Shown here: one piece after another, positions 1 through 7,000 of the stretch
How the letters are laid out: each line of letters opens with the position of its first letter
How positions within the stretch are numbered: position 1 is the first letter of the stretch
From: Anaerolineaceae bacterium UBA2260
Lineage (GTDB): Bacteria; Chloroflexota; Anaerolineae; Anaerolineales; Anaerolineaceae
DNA length: 43,555 nucleotides
Direction of reading: 5' to 3'
Assembly (NCBI GenBank): GCA_002347485.1
Contig: DDXM01000061.1
Coordinates: forward strand, 1 to 43,555
Made by a program: the position numbers and the translations under genes
Notes under the pieces: model-generated
What the model saw: the letters and a program-made list of their open reading frames with translations, nothing else
The model's database searches: none
Told to the model about the DNA's origin: nothing

Positions 1-271
1 CCGCCCGCGAGGGCAAGGGTGAAACGGTGGTGTAAGAGACCACCGGCGCCGCAGTAATGCGGCGGCCAGGCAACCCCTGACCGGAGCAAGGCCAAGCAGG
101 GACAAAGTCCGCGCAAGCGGCAGGAAGCGGCCCGTTTTCTTTTGAGTCCCGGGTAGGCTGCACGAGCCGGGTGGTAACATCCGGCCTAGAGAGATGACCA
201 TCAGGCGGAGAACCGTGCTTCGCGCATACCTTCTTCGCCGACAGAATGCGGCTTATCGGCTGGCCTGTGCC
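1..271 (+). ncRNA. rnpB: RNase P RNA, class A, 5'-truncated by the window edge
   Basis: Catalytic RNA of ribonuclease P, which trims the 5' leader of pre-tRNAs. The visible part has the conserved AGGGTGAAACGGTGGTGTAAG block near 14-35, a run from GGCTGCACGAGCCGGG to GGTAACATCCGGCC (about 157-185), a GAGAGATGACCATCA segment at 188-202, and the distal P4 strand ACAGAATGCGGCTTA at 241-255. These are bacterial type-A hallmarks. The 5' part with the proximal P4 strand lies outside the window. The 3' end is placed just after GGCTGGCC and may be off by some bases. Confidence 0.93.
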
Positions 272-303
272 GCAGTCAACTGGATTTTATGTAATCGGGC
301 TGA

Positions 304-552
304 TTATCCCCCACCCATCCTAAAAAATAGGTGAATTTCGTCGCCATCCTGAAGGACGCGATTGCGGGGCGCCATGCTGCCATTAACAGAAACGAAAAGG
401 AATTTGGAAATATCCTTAATATTTGGCTTCTGGCTGGTCAATTCTCGGAAGAACAGCGCCACATCAGCCCCATCAGGCAATCGCAGGATAGAGGCTTCTT
501 CTCCCGCGTATTCCTGGACTTTTCCGGAATAATTCACCTGTACATTAATCAT
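304..552 (-). CDS. MoaD/ThiS-like sulfur-carrier protein
   Basis: An 82-residue beta-grasp, ubiquitin-like protein. It has the family pattern of an early hydrophobic strand (VQVNYSGKVQEYAG), a late VLQDGDEIHLFF segment and a C-terminal GG (it ends MGGG), the site that is adenylated and thiocarboxylated in MoaD and ThiS. In the molybdopterin pathway the thiocarboxylate donates sulfur to the dithiolene. The gene is divergent from an aldehyde ferredoxin oxidoreductase that needs a tungsto- or molybdopterin cofactor, so a cofactor role is more likely than thiamine synthesis. That assignment is inference; the fold and C-terminus are seen. Confidence 0.8.
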   Translation of the reverse strand: MINVQVNYSGKVQEYAGEEASILRLPDGADVALFFRELTSQKPNIKDISKFLFVSVNGSMAPRNRVLQDGDEIHLFFRMGGG

Positions 553-589
553 TTCATTTTCTAATACGCAATATTTTCGTCGTTTTCAG

Positions 590-617
590 TTGAAATTTTT
601 CAATTATTCAGTAGAAT
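590..617 (+). promoter_or_regulatory. Candidate promoter of the AOR gene
   Basis: TTGAAA at 590-595 and TAGAAT at 612-617 are separated by 16 bases. They lie in an AT-rich stretch between the divergent MoaD-like and AOR genes, about 60 bases before the AOR start codon. This is a motif match only. Confidence 0.4.
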
Positions 618-676
618 TATACATAACATCCGTAAGAAAATCACGTGACTATAAAATAGCGCGCTTGGAGGACATC

Positions 677-2572
677 ATGCCATTTGGATACACTGGAAAG
701 ATCCTGCACGTCGACCTCACCAATCAGGTTTTAACCATCGAGAATCCCCCTGAGGCATTCTATCGCACCTATTTGGGCGGCGGCGCCATGGGATTGTATT
801 ACATTCTTAAAGGGATGAAACCCGGAACCGATGCGCTTTCACCGGATAATATTCTCACCTTCATGTGCTCGGTGGTCACCGGCGTTCCAGTTTCAGGGCA
901 AAGCCGGATCTGCGTGAATGCGAAATCGCCCACCAGCGGCGCCATCGGGGATTCGCAGGCTGGCGGATTCTTCCCTGCGGAAGTGAAGTTCGCCGGATTC
1001 GACGGCATCGTGATCACTGGCAAAGCTGAAAAACCGGTCTACCTGTGGCTGCACAACGGTGAGGCTGAACTGCGGGACGCTACTTACCTGTGGGGCAAAT
1101 CGACCAGAACTGTGGATGCAATGCTCAAGGAAGAACTTGGCGATCCAAAGGTACAGATCGCCCAGGTAGGCCCTGCTGCTGAAAAAGGCGTGTTGTTCTC
1201 CAGCATCGTCAACATGGTCAACCGCAATAACGGCCGCACGGGCATGGGTACCGTGATGGCCAGTAAGAATTTGAAAGCGGTCGCGGTGAGGGGAACCGCC
1301 AAGGTAATCACAGCCGACCCGAAAAAGATCACCGAACTCGCCAGGCAAGGCGCGAAGGATGTCAAGAACAATCCGGATGTGGATGGACTGGCCAACCACG
1401 GTACAGCTAGCGTGGTCGGCTACCAGAATGACATGGGTACCTTCCCCACCCGCAACTACACCGAAGGTCAATTCGAAGGCGCGGAAATGCTCAAGGGCGA
1501 AACCATGACCGCGACCATTCTCAAGAGGGATGACACCTGCTTCTCCTGCGCGGTACGCTGCAAGCGCGTGGTGGAGGCGGAAAAGGATGGCTACAAGGTT
1601 GAACCCATCTTTGGCGGTCCTGAATATGAAACCCTCGGCACATTCGGCAGCTATTGCGGGATTGACGACATGGTAGCGGTCAGCTATGCCAACCAGATCT
1701 GCAACGATTACGGCGTTGACACCATCTCCTGTGGCGCGACGATCGCATTTGCTATGGAATGTTACGAGAAGGGCATTATTTCGCAGAAGGAAACCGGTGG
1801 CATTGATCTCAAATTTGGCAACACAAAAGCCATGCTCGAGGTGCTGGATCAGATTGTCAACCGATCGACCCCGTTCGGTATGCTGCTTTCACTCGGCTCA
1901 GCCCGTGTCGCCGCGCAATGGGGACCGGAAGCAGAAAAGTGCCTGATTACTGTGAAGAACCAGGAAGCACCTGCCCACATGCCGCAGGTGAAGAAATCAC
2001 TGGCGCTAGTTTACGCTGTGAACGCGTTTGGCGCAGATCATCAATCCAGCGAGCATGACTGGATGTACGAAGAAGGAGCCGCGGAGCTGTATCTGGAACG
2101 CCTTGCTTTGATGGGACTGACCAATCCGCCGCCCGCCGGCGATTTCGGCGCTGAGAAGGTCCGCTTCAGTACACTTTCGCACATCTTCTACAGCCTGCTG
2201 GATACCCTGACCGTGTGCCAGTTCGTTTGGGGACCCGCGTGGACGCTGTTCGGTCCGGTGGAAACGGTGGACCTTGTGAAGGCCTCCACTGGCTGGGATG
2301 TGACACTGGATGAGCTGCTGCAGGCTGGTGAGCGCCGCTTAAACATGATGCGGGTCTTCAACAACCGTGAGGGATTCTCGCGTAAAGACGATAAACTTCC
2401 GGCGAAATTCTTTGAACCCCTTAAGGGAGTGGGACCTTCAGAGGGTGTGGCCGTCGACAAAGAGCTGCTCGAGAAAGCCATCGATCAGCACTATGCATCC
2501 ATGAAATGGAGTAACGAAGGCATTCCCAGCCGCGAAAAACTGGAAGAATTGCAGCTGGGCTGGCTGGCATAG
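677..2572 (+). CDS. aor: Aldehyde ferredoxin oxidoreductase family protein (tungstopterin enzyme)
   Basis: Oxidises aldehydes to carboxylates (or the reverse) with ferredoxin, using a bis-pterin W or Mo centre and one [4Fe-4S] cluster in the cytoplasm. The 631-residue protein begins MPFGYTGKILHVDLT, a typical AOR N-terminus. Cluster cysteines are visible as C-x2-C-x3-C at residues 288, 291 and 295, with a fourth candidate at 514 in DTLTVCQF. The DYGVDTISCG segment matches the conserved pterin-binding DxxGxDTxSxG motif. The ATG at 677 is chosen because GGAGG lies at 667-671; an in-frame upstream extension from 590 would read through the promoter region. The substrate cannot be told from sequence. 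It stands alone on its strand, with a terminator just downstream. Confidence 0.95.
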   Translation: MPFGYTGKILHVDLTNQVLTIENPPEAFYRTYLGGGAMGLYYILKGMKPGTDALSPDNILTFMCSVVTGVPVSGQSRICVNAKSPTSGAIGDSQAGGFFPAEVKFAGFDGIVITGKAEKPVYLWLHNGEAELRDATYLWGKSTRTVDAMLKEELGDPKVQIAQVGPAAEKGVLFSSIVNMVNRNNGRTGMGTVMASKNLKAVAVRGTAKVITADPKKITELARQGAKDVKNNPDVDGLANHGTASVVGYQNDMGTFPTRNYTEGQFEGAEMLKGETMTATILKRDDTCFSCAVRCKRVVEAEKDGYKVEPIFGGPEYETLGTFGSYCGIDDMVAVSYANQICNDYGVDTISCGATIAFAMECYEKGIISQKETGGIDLKFGNTKAMLEVLDQIVNRSTPFGMLLSLGSARVAAQWGPEAEKCLITVKNQEAPAHMPQVKKSLALVYAVNAFGADHQSSEHDWMYEEGAAELYLERLALMGLTNPPPAGDFGAEKVRFSTLSHIFYSLLDTLTVCQFVWGPAWTLFGPVETVDLVKASTGWDVTLDELLQAGERRLNMMRVFNNREGFSRKDDKLPAKFFEPLKGVGPSEGVAVDKELLEKAIDQHYASMKWSNEGIPSREKLEELQLGWLA

Positions 2573-2592
2573 AGAGTGGAGTAATGTTATTG

Positions 2593-2624
2593 AAACGGGA
2601 CATTAACTGTTGTCCCGTTTTTCA
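2593..2624 (+). terminator. Rho-independent terminator after the AOR gene
   Basis: A perfect 10-bp stem, AAACGGGACA (2593-2602) with TGTCCCGTTT (2611-2620), has an 8-nt loop and ends in TTTTT. Confidence 0.85.
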
Positions 2625-2645
2625 TTAGAAATTAATCATTAAAAT

Positions 2646-3188
2646 CTACGAAAACAAGTTGTATATTTGCGCCCCGCCCAGGGCAAATAGCAGCATTTTA
2701 CCCACTTTGCCGATCCAACTGAAGGTCAGGTATTTCCATAACGGCATACGCAAAGCACCTGCTACCATACCGACGATGTCGAACACAGGATTCGGGACAA
2801 AGGCTAACACTAATGTCGTAATCCCGCCGTACTTTTGCATCCAAAGGGTCACCTTATCGTACCACTTGCGATTCTCGATCACCCCCTGTCCGCTGAACCC
2901 GGCCATGTAGCCGGTGAGCTCTCCGATCGTCGCCCCGCTGCCCGCGGCTAATGCCACCAAGTAAGGGTTGAATACAGCGCCCATCGCTGAAGTGAACAAT
3001 ACCCCCGGCACCGGAAGGATCAGTGTTGCATTGGATAACAATGATAAGAGAAACACACCGGGGTAACCCAGTGCTTCCAGTTCCTGCACCCGATCGCGAT
3101 TGAGAAACAACAAGACCGTCAGGGCGATGACTGCCAGGATGACCAGCACGCGCACGACAGTCAGCTTCCAGCCGGTCAATTTATTCAT
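2646..3188 (-). CDS. VTT-domain (SNARE-associated/TVP38-DedA type) membrane protein
   Basis: About 180 residues. An N-terminal membrane segment (VVRVLVILAVIALTVLLFL) is followed by a VTT-like region: hydrophobic stretches around FLLSLLSNATLILPVPG, a glycine-rich GATIGELTGYMAGFSGQG loop and a FVPNPVFDIVGMVAGALRMP re-entrant motif typical of DedA/TVP38/YqaA relatives. Members of the superfamily act as lipid scramblases or in envelope maintenance; the specific role here is unknown. The gene starts three bases after the udk stop codon, so it is probably cotranscribed with udk. A TTG at 3191 directly before the ATG at 3188 is an alternative start. Confidence 0.85.
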   Translation of the reverse strand: MNKLTGWKLTVVRVLVILAVIALTVLLFLNRDRVQELEALGYPGVFLLSLLSNATLILPVPGVLFTSAMGAVFNPYLVALAAGSGATIGELTGYMAGFSGQGVIENRKWYDKVTLWMQKYGGITTLVLAFVPNPVFDIVGMVAGALRMPLWKYLTFSWIGKVGKMLLFALGGAQIYNLFS

Positions 3189-3191
3189 CAA

Positions 3192-3833
3192 TTAACTTAT
3201 CGATTCTTCTTTTAACAATGATTCAATACGGGCGATCACCATTTCCATGGCAACCTCGTTCAGTCCACCCTCCGGAATGATCACATCTGCGTAGCGTTTT
3301 GAGGGTTCGACAAAATCAAGGTGCATTGGGCGTACAGTGGAGAGATACTGCTTGACGACAAATTCGGTCGTTCTGCCGCGTTCTTCGATATCACGTTTAA
3401 GACGGCGGATAAAGCGGATGTCAGTGTCGGTGTCGACAAAAATCTTGACATCGAAGAGCGACCTCAGCGCCGGTTCAGCAAAGATCAGGATGCCTTCGAC
3501 CAGGATCACCCGTTTTGGTTCCACGTGAATGGTGCGGTCGGTGCGGTTGTGATGGGTGAAATCGTATATCGGCACTTCGACCGGTTTCCATTGCTTCAAC
3601 TGCAGGATGTGCTCCATCATTAACCCGGATTCTAGCGAATCCGGGTGATCGAAGTTGATCTCGCGCCGCTGATTCAGCGGTAGATCAGAGAGATCACGAT
3701 AGTACGAATCATGCTGCAAATAGGCGATGCGGTTCTTGCCAACCTTTTGCAGGATGAGATCCGCGGCAGTCGTCTTGCCTGAACCCGAACCGCCGGCGAT
3801 TCCGATCACAAGAGGGGTTTTTTTATTAGGCAT
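3192..3833 (-). CDS. udk: Uridine kinase
   Basis: Phosphorylates uridine and cytidine with ATP or GTP in pyrimidine salvage; cytosolic. The 213-residue length matches the family. The P-loop GGSGSGKTT is at residues 14-22, followed by the substrate-binding region YLQHDSYYRDLSDLPLNQRREINFDHPDSLE and the late RDIEERGRT element, all characteristic of Udk. It forms an apparent two-gene unit with the VTT protein downstream. A TATAAT sits so close to the ATG that the message may be leaderless. Confidence 0.96.
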   Translation of the reverse strand: MPNKKTPLVIGIAGGSGSGKTTAADLILQKVGKNRIAYLQHDSYYRDLSDLPLNQRREINFDHPDSLESGLMMEHILQLKQWKPVEVPIYDFTHHNRTDRTIHVEPKRVILVEGILIFAEPALRSLFDVKIFVDTDTDIRFIRRLKRDIEERGRTTEFVVKQYLSTVRPMHLDFVEPSKRYADVIIPEGGLNEVAMEMVIARIESLLKEESIS

Positions 3834-3839
3834 GCCAAT

Positions 3840-3845
3840 ATTATA
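3840..3845 (-). promoter_or_regulatory. Candidate -10 element for udk, placed for a leaderless mRNA
   Basis: On the minus strand TATAAT is followed by six bases and then the udk ATG, so transcription would be expected to start at or next to the start codon. No good -35 hexamer is visible. Confidence 0.4.
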
Positions 3846-3921
3846 AATGAAAGTGATTTTCGATGCGAAGATTGTCAGTTATGGATTTTTTCCACACTGC
3901 TTATTAAAACTCTAAACACTG

Positions 3922-4025
3922 AAAGAGCCACCGAATGGAATCACAAGCGTCCTCTGCGCGCCCCGTAAATCAACCCTTGAACCGTGTTGTGAATTAGCGA
4001 ATGAAAGAGCCACTGAAGGGAATCG
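3922..4025. repeat. Two degenerate copies of the tRNA-Thr 3' end / att core
   Basis: AAAGAGCCACCGAATGGAAT (from 3922) and AAAGAGCCACTGAAGGGAAT (from 4004) each differ by one base from the 3' end of the tRNA-Thr gene at 14977-14996. With attL at 4092 they make three copies at spacings of 82 and 90 bases. Sequence before copies two and three is also related (CCGTGTTGTGAATTAGCG against CCGTGTCGTTGAGCGG). The 3834-4091 stretch otherwise holds no gene; it also has a hairpin at 4043-4063 (TACTGGC/GCCAGTA around a 7-nt loop). Likely scars of earlier integrations, by inference. Confidence 0.6.
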
Positions 4026-4091
4026 TGCGCCGCTTCTGCACATACTGGCTGTTCTTGCCAGTACACTCGGACCCGTGTCGTTGAGCGGAAC

Positions 4092-4110
4092 ACAAAGAGC
4101 CACCGAAGGG
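4092..4110. repeat. attL core of the integrated element
   Basis: ACAAAGAGCCACCGAAGGG, 19 bases, is identical to 14974-14992. The right copy is joined to a complete tRNA-Thr gene and this one is not, so it marks the distal end of the element. Confidence 0.85.
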
Positions 4111-4198
4111 GAGAGACATATAACCGCGTCTTTGCTTTTCCATTTGAGATCCAATTATCCACCGGAAAAAACCACAATGAAGAGGTCAATCAACCAGT

Positions 4199-4450
4199 AT
4201 GACCATTACAGAAAAAAGCTACCCGTATAAACTCCAATGCTTTAATCCGGAATGCCGGCAAGACCTGGGTAACATTGTTTCGATCAATGGCGCTGAATTT
4301 TTACAGATCGGTTCGCTGATTGCCAATGAAGCGCATGGTATTTGTACCAACTGCGGAAGCAAGTTTCACTGGTCCTCAAAAGTGGAATATTTCAGCAAGA
4401 TCTATGAAATGCTAACAGCGAGAGACAGAAGACCGCACAGGGAAGAATGA
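4199..4450 (+). CDS. Small zinc-ribbon protein, first gene of the element
   Basis: An 83-residue protein with two cysteine pairs, C-x4-C (CFNPEC, near residues 14-19) and C-x2-C (CTNCG, near 48-51), separated by about 30 residues. This is a plausible zinc ribbon of the kind seen in phage Com-like regulators, but I do not identify the family. GAGG lies 13 bases before the ATG, which is far for a ribosome site. In the circular form of the element the integrase frame would end TGA at 4200-4202, overlapping this ATG by four bases, so expression may depend on translational coupling to the integrase. Confidence 0.75.
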   Translation: MTITEKSYPYKLQCFNPECRQDLGNIVSINGAEFLQIGSLIANEAHGICTNCGSKFHWSSKVEYFSKIYEMLTARDRRPHREE

Positions 4451-4578
4451 GAGAATTTTAAGAAATGCTGATCGATCATTGATGATAGAATTTTAAAAAG
4501 ATACCCCCCGCGGTGAAGGGATCACCCAGGGGGAAGGCGGGAGGACGGCCCCGCAACCTCAGTATATCACAAGGTCAA

Positions 4579-4604
4579 AGCGCCGTTTCTGTAGAAACGG
4601 CGCT
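4579..4604. other. Perfect hairpin in the leader of the AT-rich cargo gene
   Basis: AGCGCCGTTTC and GAAACGGCGCT form an 11-bp stem with a 4-nt loop, 17 bases before the ATG at 4622. No T-tract follows on either strand, so it is not an ordinary intrinsic terminator. It could be an operator, an mRNA structure or the end of a small RNA. Upstream, AGAATTTTAA occurs twice (4452 and 4487). Confidence 0.6.
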
Positions 4605-4621
4605 GATTGTTAAGAGGGATT

Positions 4622-5395
4622 ATGGCAAACGAAGAGAATCAAATACTACAAACGATTGTACGCATCAACAAAGACTATTCGGGACTAGAGTTTGAGAAGC
4701 CTTATGTAAAGATCCTTGATAGGCATATAGATATCACCGAAGAGAAATTTGTAGAATATATGAATAAAACTTTCCAAAACACTGGCCCCGAAGGCTCCAA
4801 AATTATTATGAGGGACATAGACGAAAAAGGGAATCGAATATGTGTATGTTACATGCTGGAAAAAGACCTATTTATTAATCCTGATATTGACAATTGTTAT
4901 TACCTCTTGAATGGCACTATGGATATTCAAGGTTCGTTTATACCAAGCGAAGAAATGCCCATAAAAAACTGCGGTTTTTTGAAAGTTTACAATCCCAGTT
5001 CCTCACCGCCGCGGTTCGTCTTCTTGGTAAAACAGGATGACGCAGACATTATAAGCCTCTATATAACGAGTATGATGACTAAATTGGACCTGAGCGAACC
5101 AGCGTATGCAATCTTGAAAAAAGAAGACGAAAATAATGAAGAAATCGTTCCACCGGTTGAACCATTAGAAAAGGAATACCAGAAACTGATCTATGCTTAT
5201 CTGCACCGATATTCAGGAATAGAAGATATTGTAACCTTCCTGGAAAATTACAACATTGATCATGGCGTTTATGTATCACAGTTCAGATTTCAAAGAATAT
5301 TGCTCCCAAGAGCTGAAGAAATGGGGTTAATTACGAAAAGTAATCCCAAGAAGAAAAAAAGTAGATGGATATGGAAAGGCGCCCCCCCCAATTAA
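4622..5395 (+). CDS. Unrecognised 257-aa protein, AT-rich cargo gene
   Basis: I do not recognise this protein. It starts MANEENQILQTIV at an ATG with AAGAGGGA just upstream; a longer reading from TTG at 4607 is less likely. The middle (about 165-190) is acidic and proline-containing (KKEDENNEEIVPPVEP), followed by a predicted helical region (YQKLIYAYLHRYSGIEDIVTFLENY) that could be a small winged-helix or protein-interaction domain, and a basic tail (NPKKKKSRWIWKG). There is no signal peptide or membrane segment. The gene is clearly AT-richer than its neighbours and is framed by a hairpin upstream and a strong terminator downstream, like a phage moron. Function unknown. Confidence 0.75.
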   Translation: MANEENQILQTIVRINKDYSGLEFEKPYVKILDRHIDITEEKFVEYMNKTFQNTGPEGSKIIMRDIDEKGNRICVCYMLEKDLFINPDIDNCYYLLNGTMDIQGSFIPSEEMPIKNCGFLKVYNPSSSPPRFVFLVKQDDADIISLYITSMMTKLDLSEPAYAILKKEDENNEEIVPPVEPLEKEYQKLIYAYLHRYSGIEDIVTFLENYNIDHGVYVSQFRFQRILLPRAEEMGLITKSNPKKKKSRWIWKGAPPN

Positions 5396-5467
5396 CAATC
5401 CTTAAAATAATGAGATGTTGCATTAAAACTTCATCTTATAGCATCTGAAATACATCTCCATTTGGAT

Positions 5468-5498
5468 AATCAGACATAGATACATGTCTGATTTTTTT
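5468..5498 (+). terminator. Strong intrinsic terminator behind the cargo gene
   Basis: AATCAGACAT (5468-5477) pairs perfectly with ATGTCTGATT (5484-5493) around a 6-nt loop and runs into a T-tract. The T-tract is followed at once by GGAGG at 5499-5503, the ribosome site of the next gene, so readthrough or a nearby start would be needed to express the downstream operon. Confidence 0.9.
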
Positions 5499-5510
5499 GG
5501 AGGTTGCCAA

Positions 5511-5726
5511 ATGAAGCTGTATATAAATGTGAGCGAGCCATTTGCAAGAGGTTTAATAAAAATTGCCAGACAAGAAAATCGATCTGTTCGTGATCAAATC
5601 GCCTTTATTTTGAAAAAGGAGCTTGAATGGCGCGGTTTACTTACCTCTTCCACCGCCGCCGCCCCGCGTCCACCCACCGCCCCGACACATGAGAGCGAAG
5701 GGAAGTTTTCCACTAATGAGCTCTGA
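5511..5726 (+). CDS. Small ribbon-helix-helix (Arc-like) protein
   Basis: A 71-residue protein starting at ATG 5511, seven bases after GGAGG. Residues 1-45 (MKLYINVSEPFARGLIKIA, then ENRSVRDQIAFILKKELEW) fit a beta strand followed by two helices, the pattern of Arc/MetJ-type DNA-binding proteins. The tail is Pro/Ala-rich and probably disordered. The ATG at 5484 lies inside the terminator stem and is rejected as the start. It is the first gene of a tightly overlapping run to 9574 and may be its regulator; this is inference. Confidence 0.7.
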   Translation: MKLYINVSEPFARGLIKIARQENRSVRDQIAFILKKELEWRGLLTSSTAAAPRPPTAPTHESEGKFSTNEL

Positions 5727-5892
5727 TCAGAAATACACCGTCACGCTTGAACCCGTCCTGGTCCCGGTTCACGGGCTTGAATCGGAAATCTTGAAAAAGC
5801 AGCTCACAGCTTTTGTTGATGAGATCCTTGAACATTACTACGCCACTCAAAGGTTACCAGAACCAGACCGCCGACTTTTGGAGCGACCATAA
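5716..5892 (+). CDS. Small hypothetical protein (58 aa)
   Basis: Reads MSSDQKYTVTLEPVLVPVHG onward to LLERP. The start is chosen at 5716 because it overlaps the previous stop codon and has GAAGGGAAG about ten bases upstream; the longer reading from 5623 begins with an improbable proline run that mirrors the neighbour's disordered tail. The sequence suggests one beta strand and one amphipathic helix (KKQLTAFVDEILEHYYATQ). Not recognised. It overlaps the next gene as TAATGA. Confidence 0.55.
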   Translation: MSSDQKYTVTLEPVLVPVHGLESEILKKQLTAFVDEILEHYYATQRLPEPDRRLLERP

Positions 5893-6194
5893 TGACCACT
5901 TCTACTCCGCGCCTTGACCGTGAGGGGATGTTTTGGTCGGAGGTCTTCACCCAGGAGTGCCGTGAATTGCTGGAAAAGCAGCCGCTGAAGGAACGACTAC
6001 GAATCCAGCTTTTACTTATTGATTTCGTCGACCGGCTCAAGGCGACGGATCCTTATTCCCAGGTCTCGCCAGATGATGCCCTGGCACTTGTTTTGTCCGC
6101 GCTCTATGTTGCCAGGTTTGGTCACTCTCCCGTTGCAACCGCGATGTTTGCGCGAGCGCGGCAGGAGAGAAAAGAAAGGTATAGAAATGATTGA
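5892..6194 (+). CDS. Hypothetical helical protein (100 aa)
   Basis: Begins MTTSTPRLDREGMFWSEVF and is rich in charged helical segments (ECRELLEKQPLKERLRIQLLLIDFVDRL). No motif is recognised. Its ATG overlaps the previous stop, and its own stop overlaps the recT start by eight bases, so it belongs to the same translationally coupled operon as recT. A role linked to DNA replication or recombination is only a guess from position. Confidence 0.6.
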   Translation: MTTSTPRLDREGMFWSEVFTQECRELLEKQPLKERLRIQLLLIDFVDRLKATDPYSQVSPDDALALVLSALYVARFGHSPVATAMFARARQERKERYRND

Positions 6195-6993
6195 AAATAA
6201 TAAGCTCTCAACTCGCCAACCACAGGATCTACGTGAATTAATTCGATCTCCACAGGTCAAAGAGAAATTTATGGAAGCCTTGGGATCTCCCCAGGTGGGT
6301 GGCTATATTCAGAATGTTTTGATTGCAGTGGCAGAATCCCCCGCCCTCCAAAAATGTACCCCAGTTTCGATCATCGGAGCCGCTCTCAGGGCCGCGACCA
6401 TGCGCCTTTCATGCGACCCTTTTAGTGGTCATGCCTACCTGGTGCCCTACAAGGACAAAGCAATCCTGATTGTTGGTTGGAAAGGAATTTATCATTTGGC
6501 AATTAGGACGGGGAAGTACCGATTTTTGAACCTGAGCACCATTTACGATGGTCAGACCGTTGAGGAGGATCAAATGACCGGGATCCACCACATAGGCGGC
6601 CAGTTCAAATCAAAAAAGCCGGTGGGCTATTTGTTGTATTTTCAATTGATCAGCGGGTTTGAGAAAACCTTTTATATGGACGTTAACGATTGCATTGATC
6701 ACGGTAAAAAATATTCCAAATCATTTTACAAAGAGGATTCTCTTTGGCAAAAAGACCCGGAAAAGATGTACCAAAAGACTGTGGTACGCATGGGTATAAC
6801 CCGCTGGGGATATCTAGAACCGGCTGATCAAGCCGGCCTTGCATCCTTGGAAGACGAAGATGATCAGGATCACCCCGCTTTCATCCTTCCTGCCCAGGTG
6901 ATCGATCCCGGCCCAGAACAACCCCCGGAACCTGACCCGGAACCGGAGCTCACCGACGAACAGGCGCTGAAGCAATTGGGCTTCGTTGACTGA
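6187..6993 (+). CDS. recT: RecT-family single-strand annealing protein
   Basis: Anneals complementary single DNA strands during phage-type recombination and replication. The 268-residue length equals the usual RecT size. Diagnostic stretches are ALQKCTPVSIIGAALRAATMRLS, the HAYLVPYKDKAILIVGWKGIYHLA core and the QKTVVRMGITRWGYLEP region. The acidic, proline-rich C-terminal end (PEQPPEPDPEPELTDEQALKQLGF) resembles tails that recruit host single-strand-binding partners. The start at 6187 is preceded by AAAGG; the longer frame from 6019 covers the upstream gene and is rejected. No RecE-like exonuclease is seen nearby. Confidence 0.92.
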   Translation: MIENNKLSTRQPQDLRELIRSPQVKEKFMEALGSPQVGGYIQNVLIAVAESPALQKCTPVSIIGAALRAATMRLSCDPFSGHAYLVPYKDKAILIVGWKGIYHLAIRTGKYRFLNLSTIYDGQTVEEDQMTGIHHIGGQFKSKKPVGYLLYFQLISGFEKTFYMDVNDCIDHGKKYSKSFYKEDSLWQKDPEKMYQKTVVRMGITRWGYLEPADQAGLASLEDEDDQDHPAFILPAQVIDPGPEQPPEPDPEPELTDEQALKQLGFVD

Positions 6994-7000
6994 GGCAAAA

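Noticed and set aside
893..1471. Long antisense open frame opposite the AOR gene
   Set aside because: Its codons mirror the well-supported AOR frame, no ribosome site is present and the product is not protein-like.
4579..4604. Hairpin considered as an intrinsic terminator
   Set aside because: No T-tract on either strand; kept only as an unexplained hairpin.
4513..4695. 60-codon open frame across the hairpin before the cargo gene
   Set aside because: It translates the hairpin and overlaps the better supported gene at 4622; no ribosome site.
5623..5715. Proline-rich N-terminal extension of the 58-aa gene
   Set aside because: It is the neighbour's disordered tail read in another frame; the start at 5716 has the better ribosome site.
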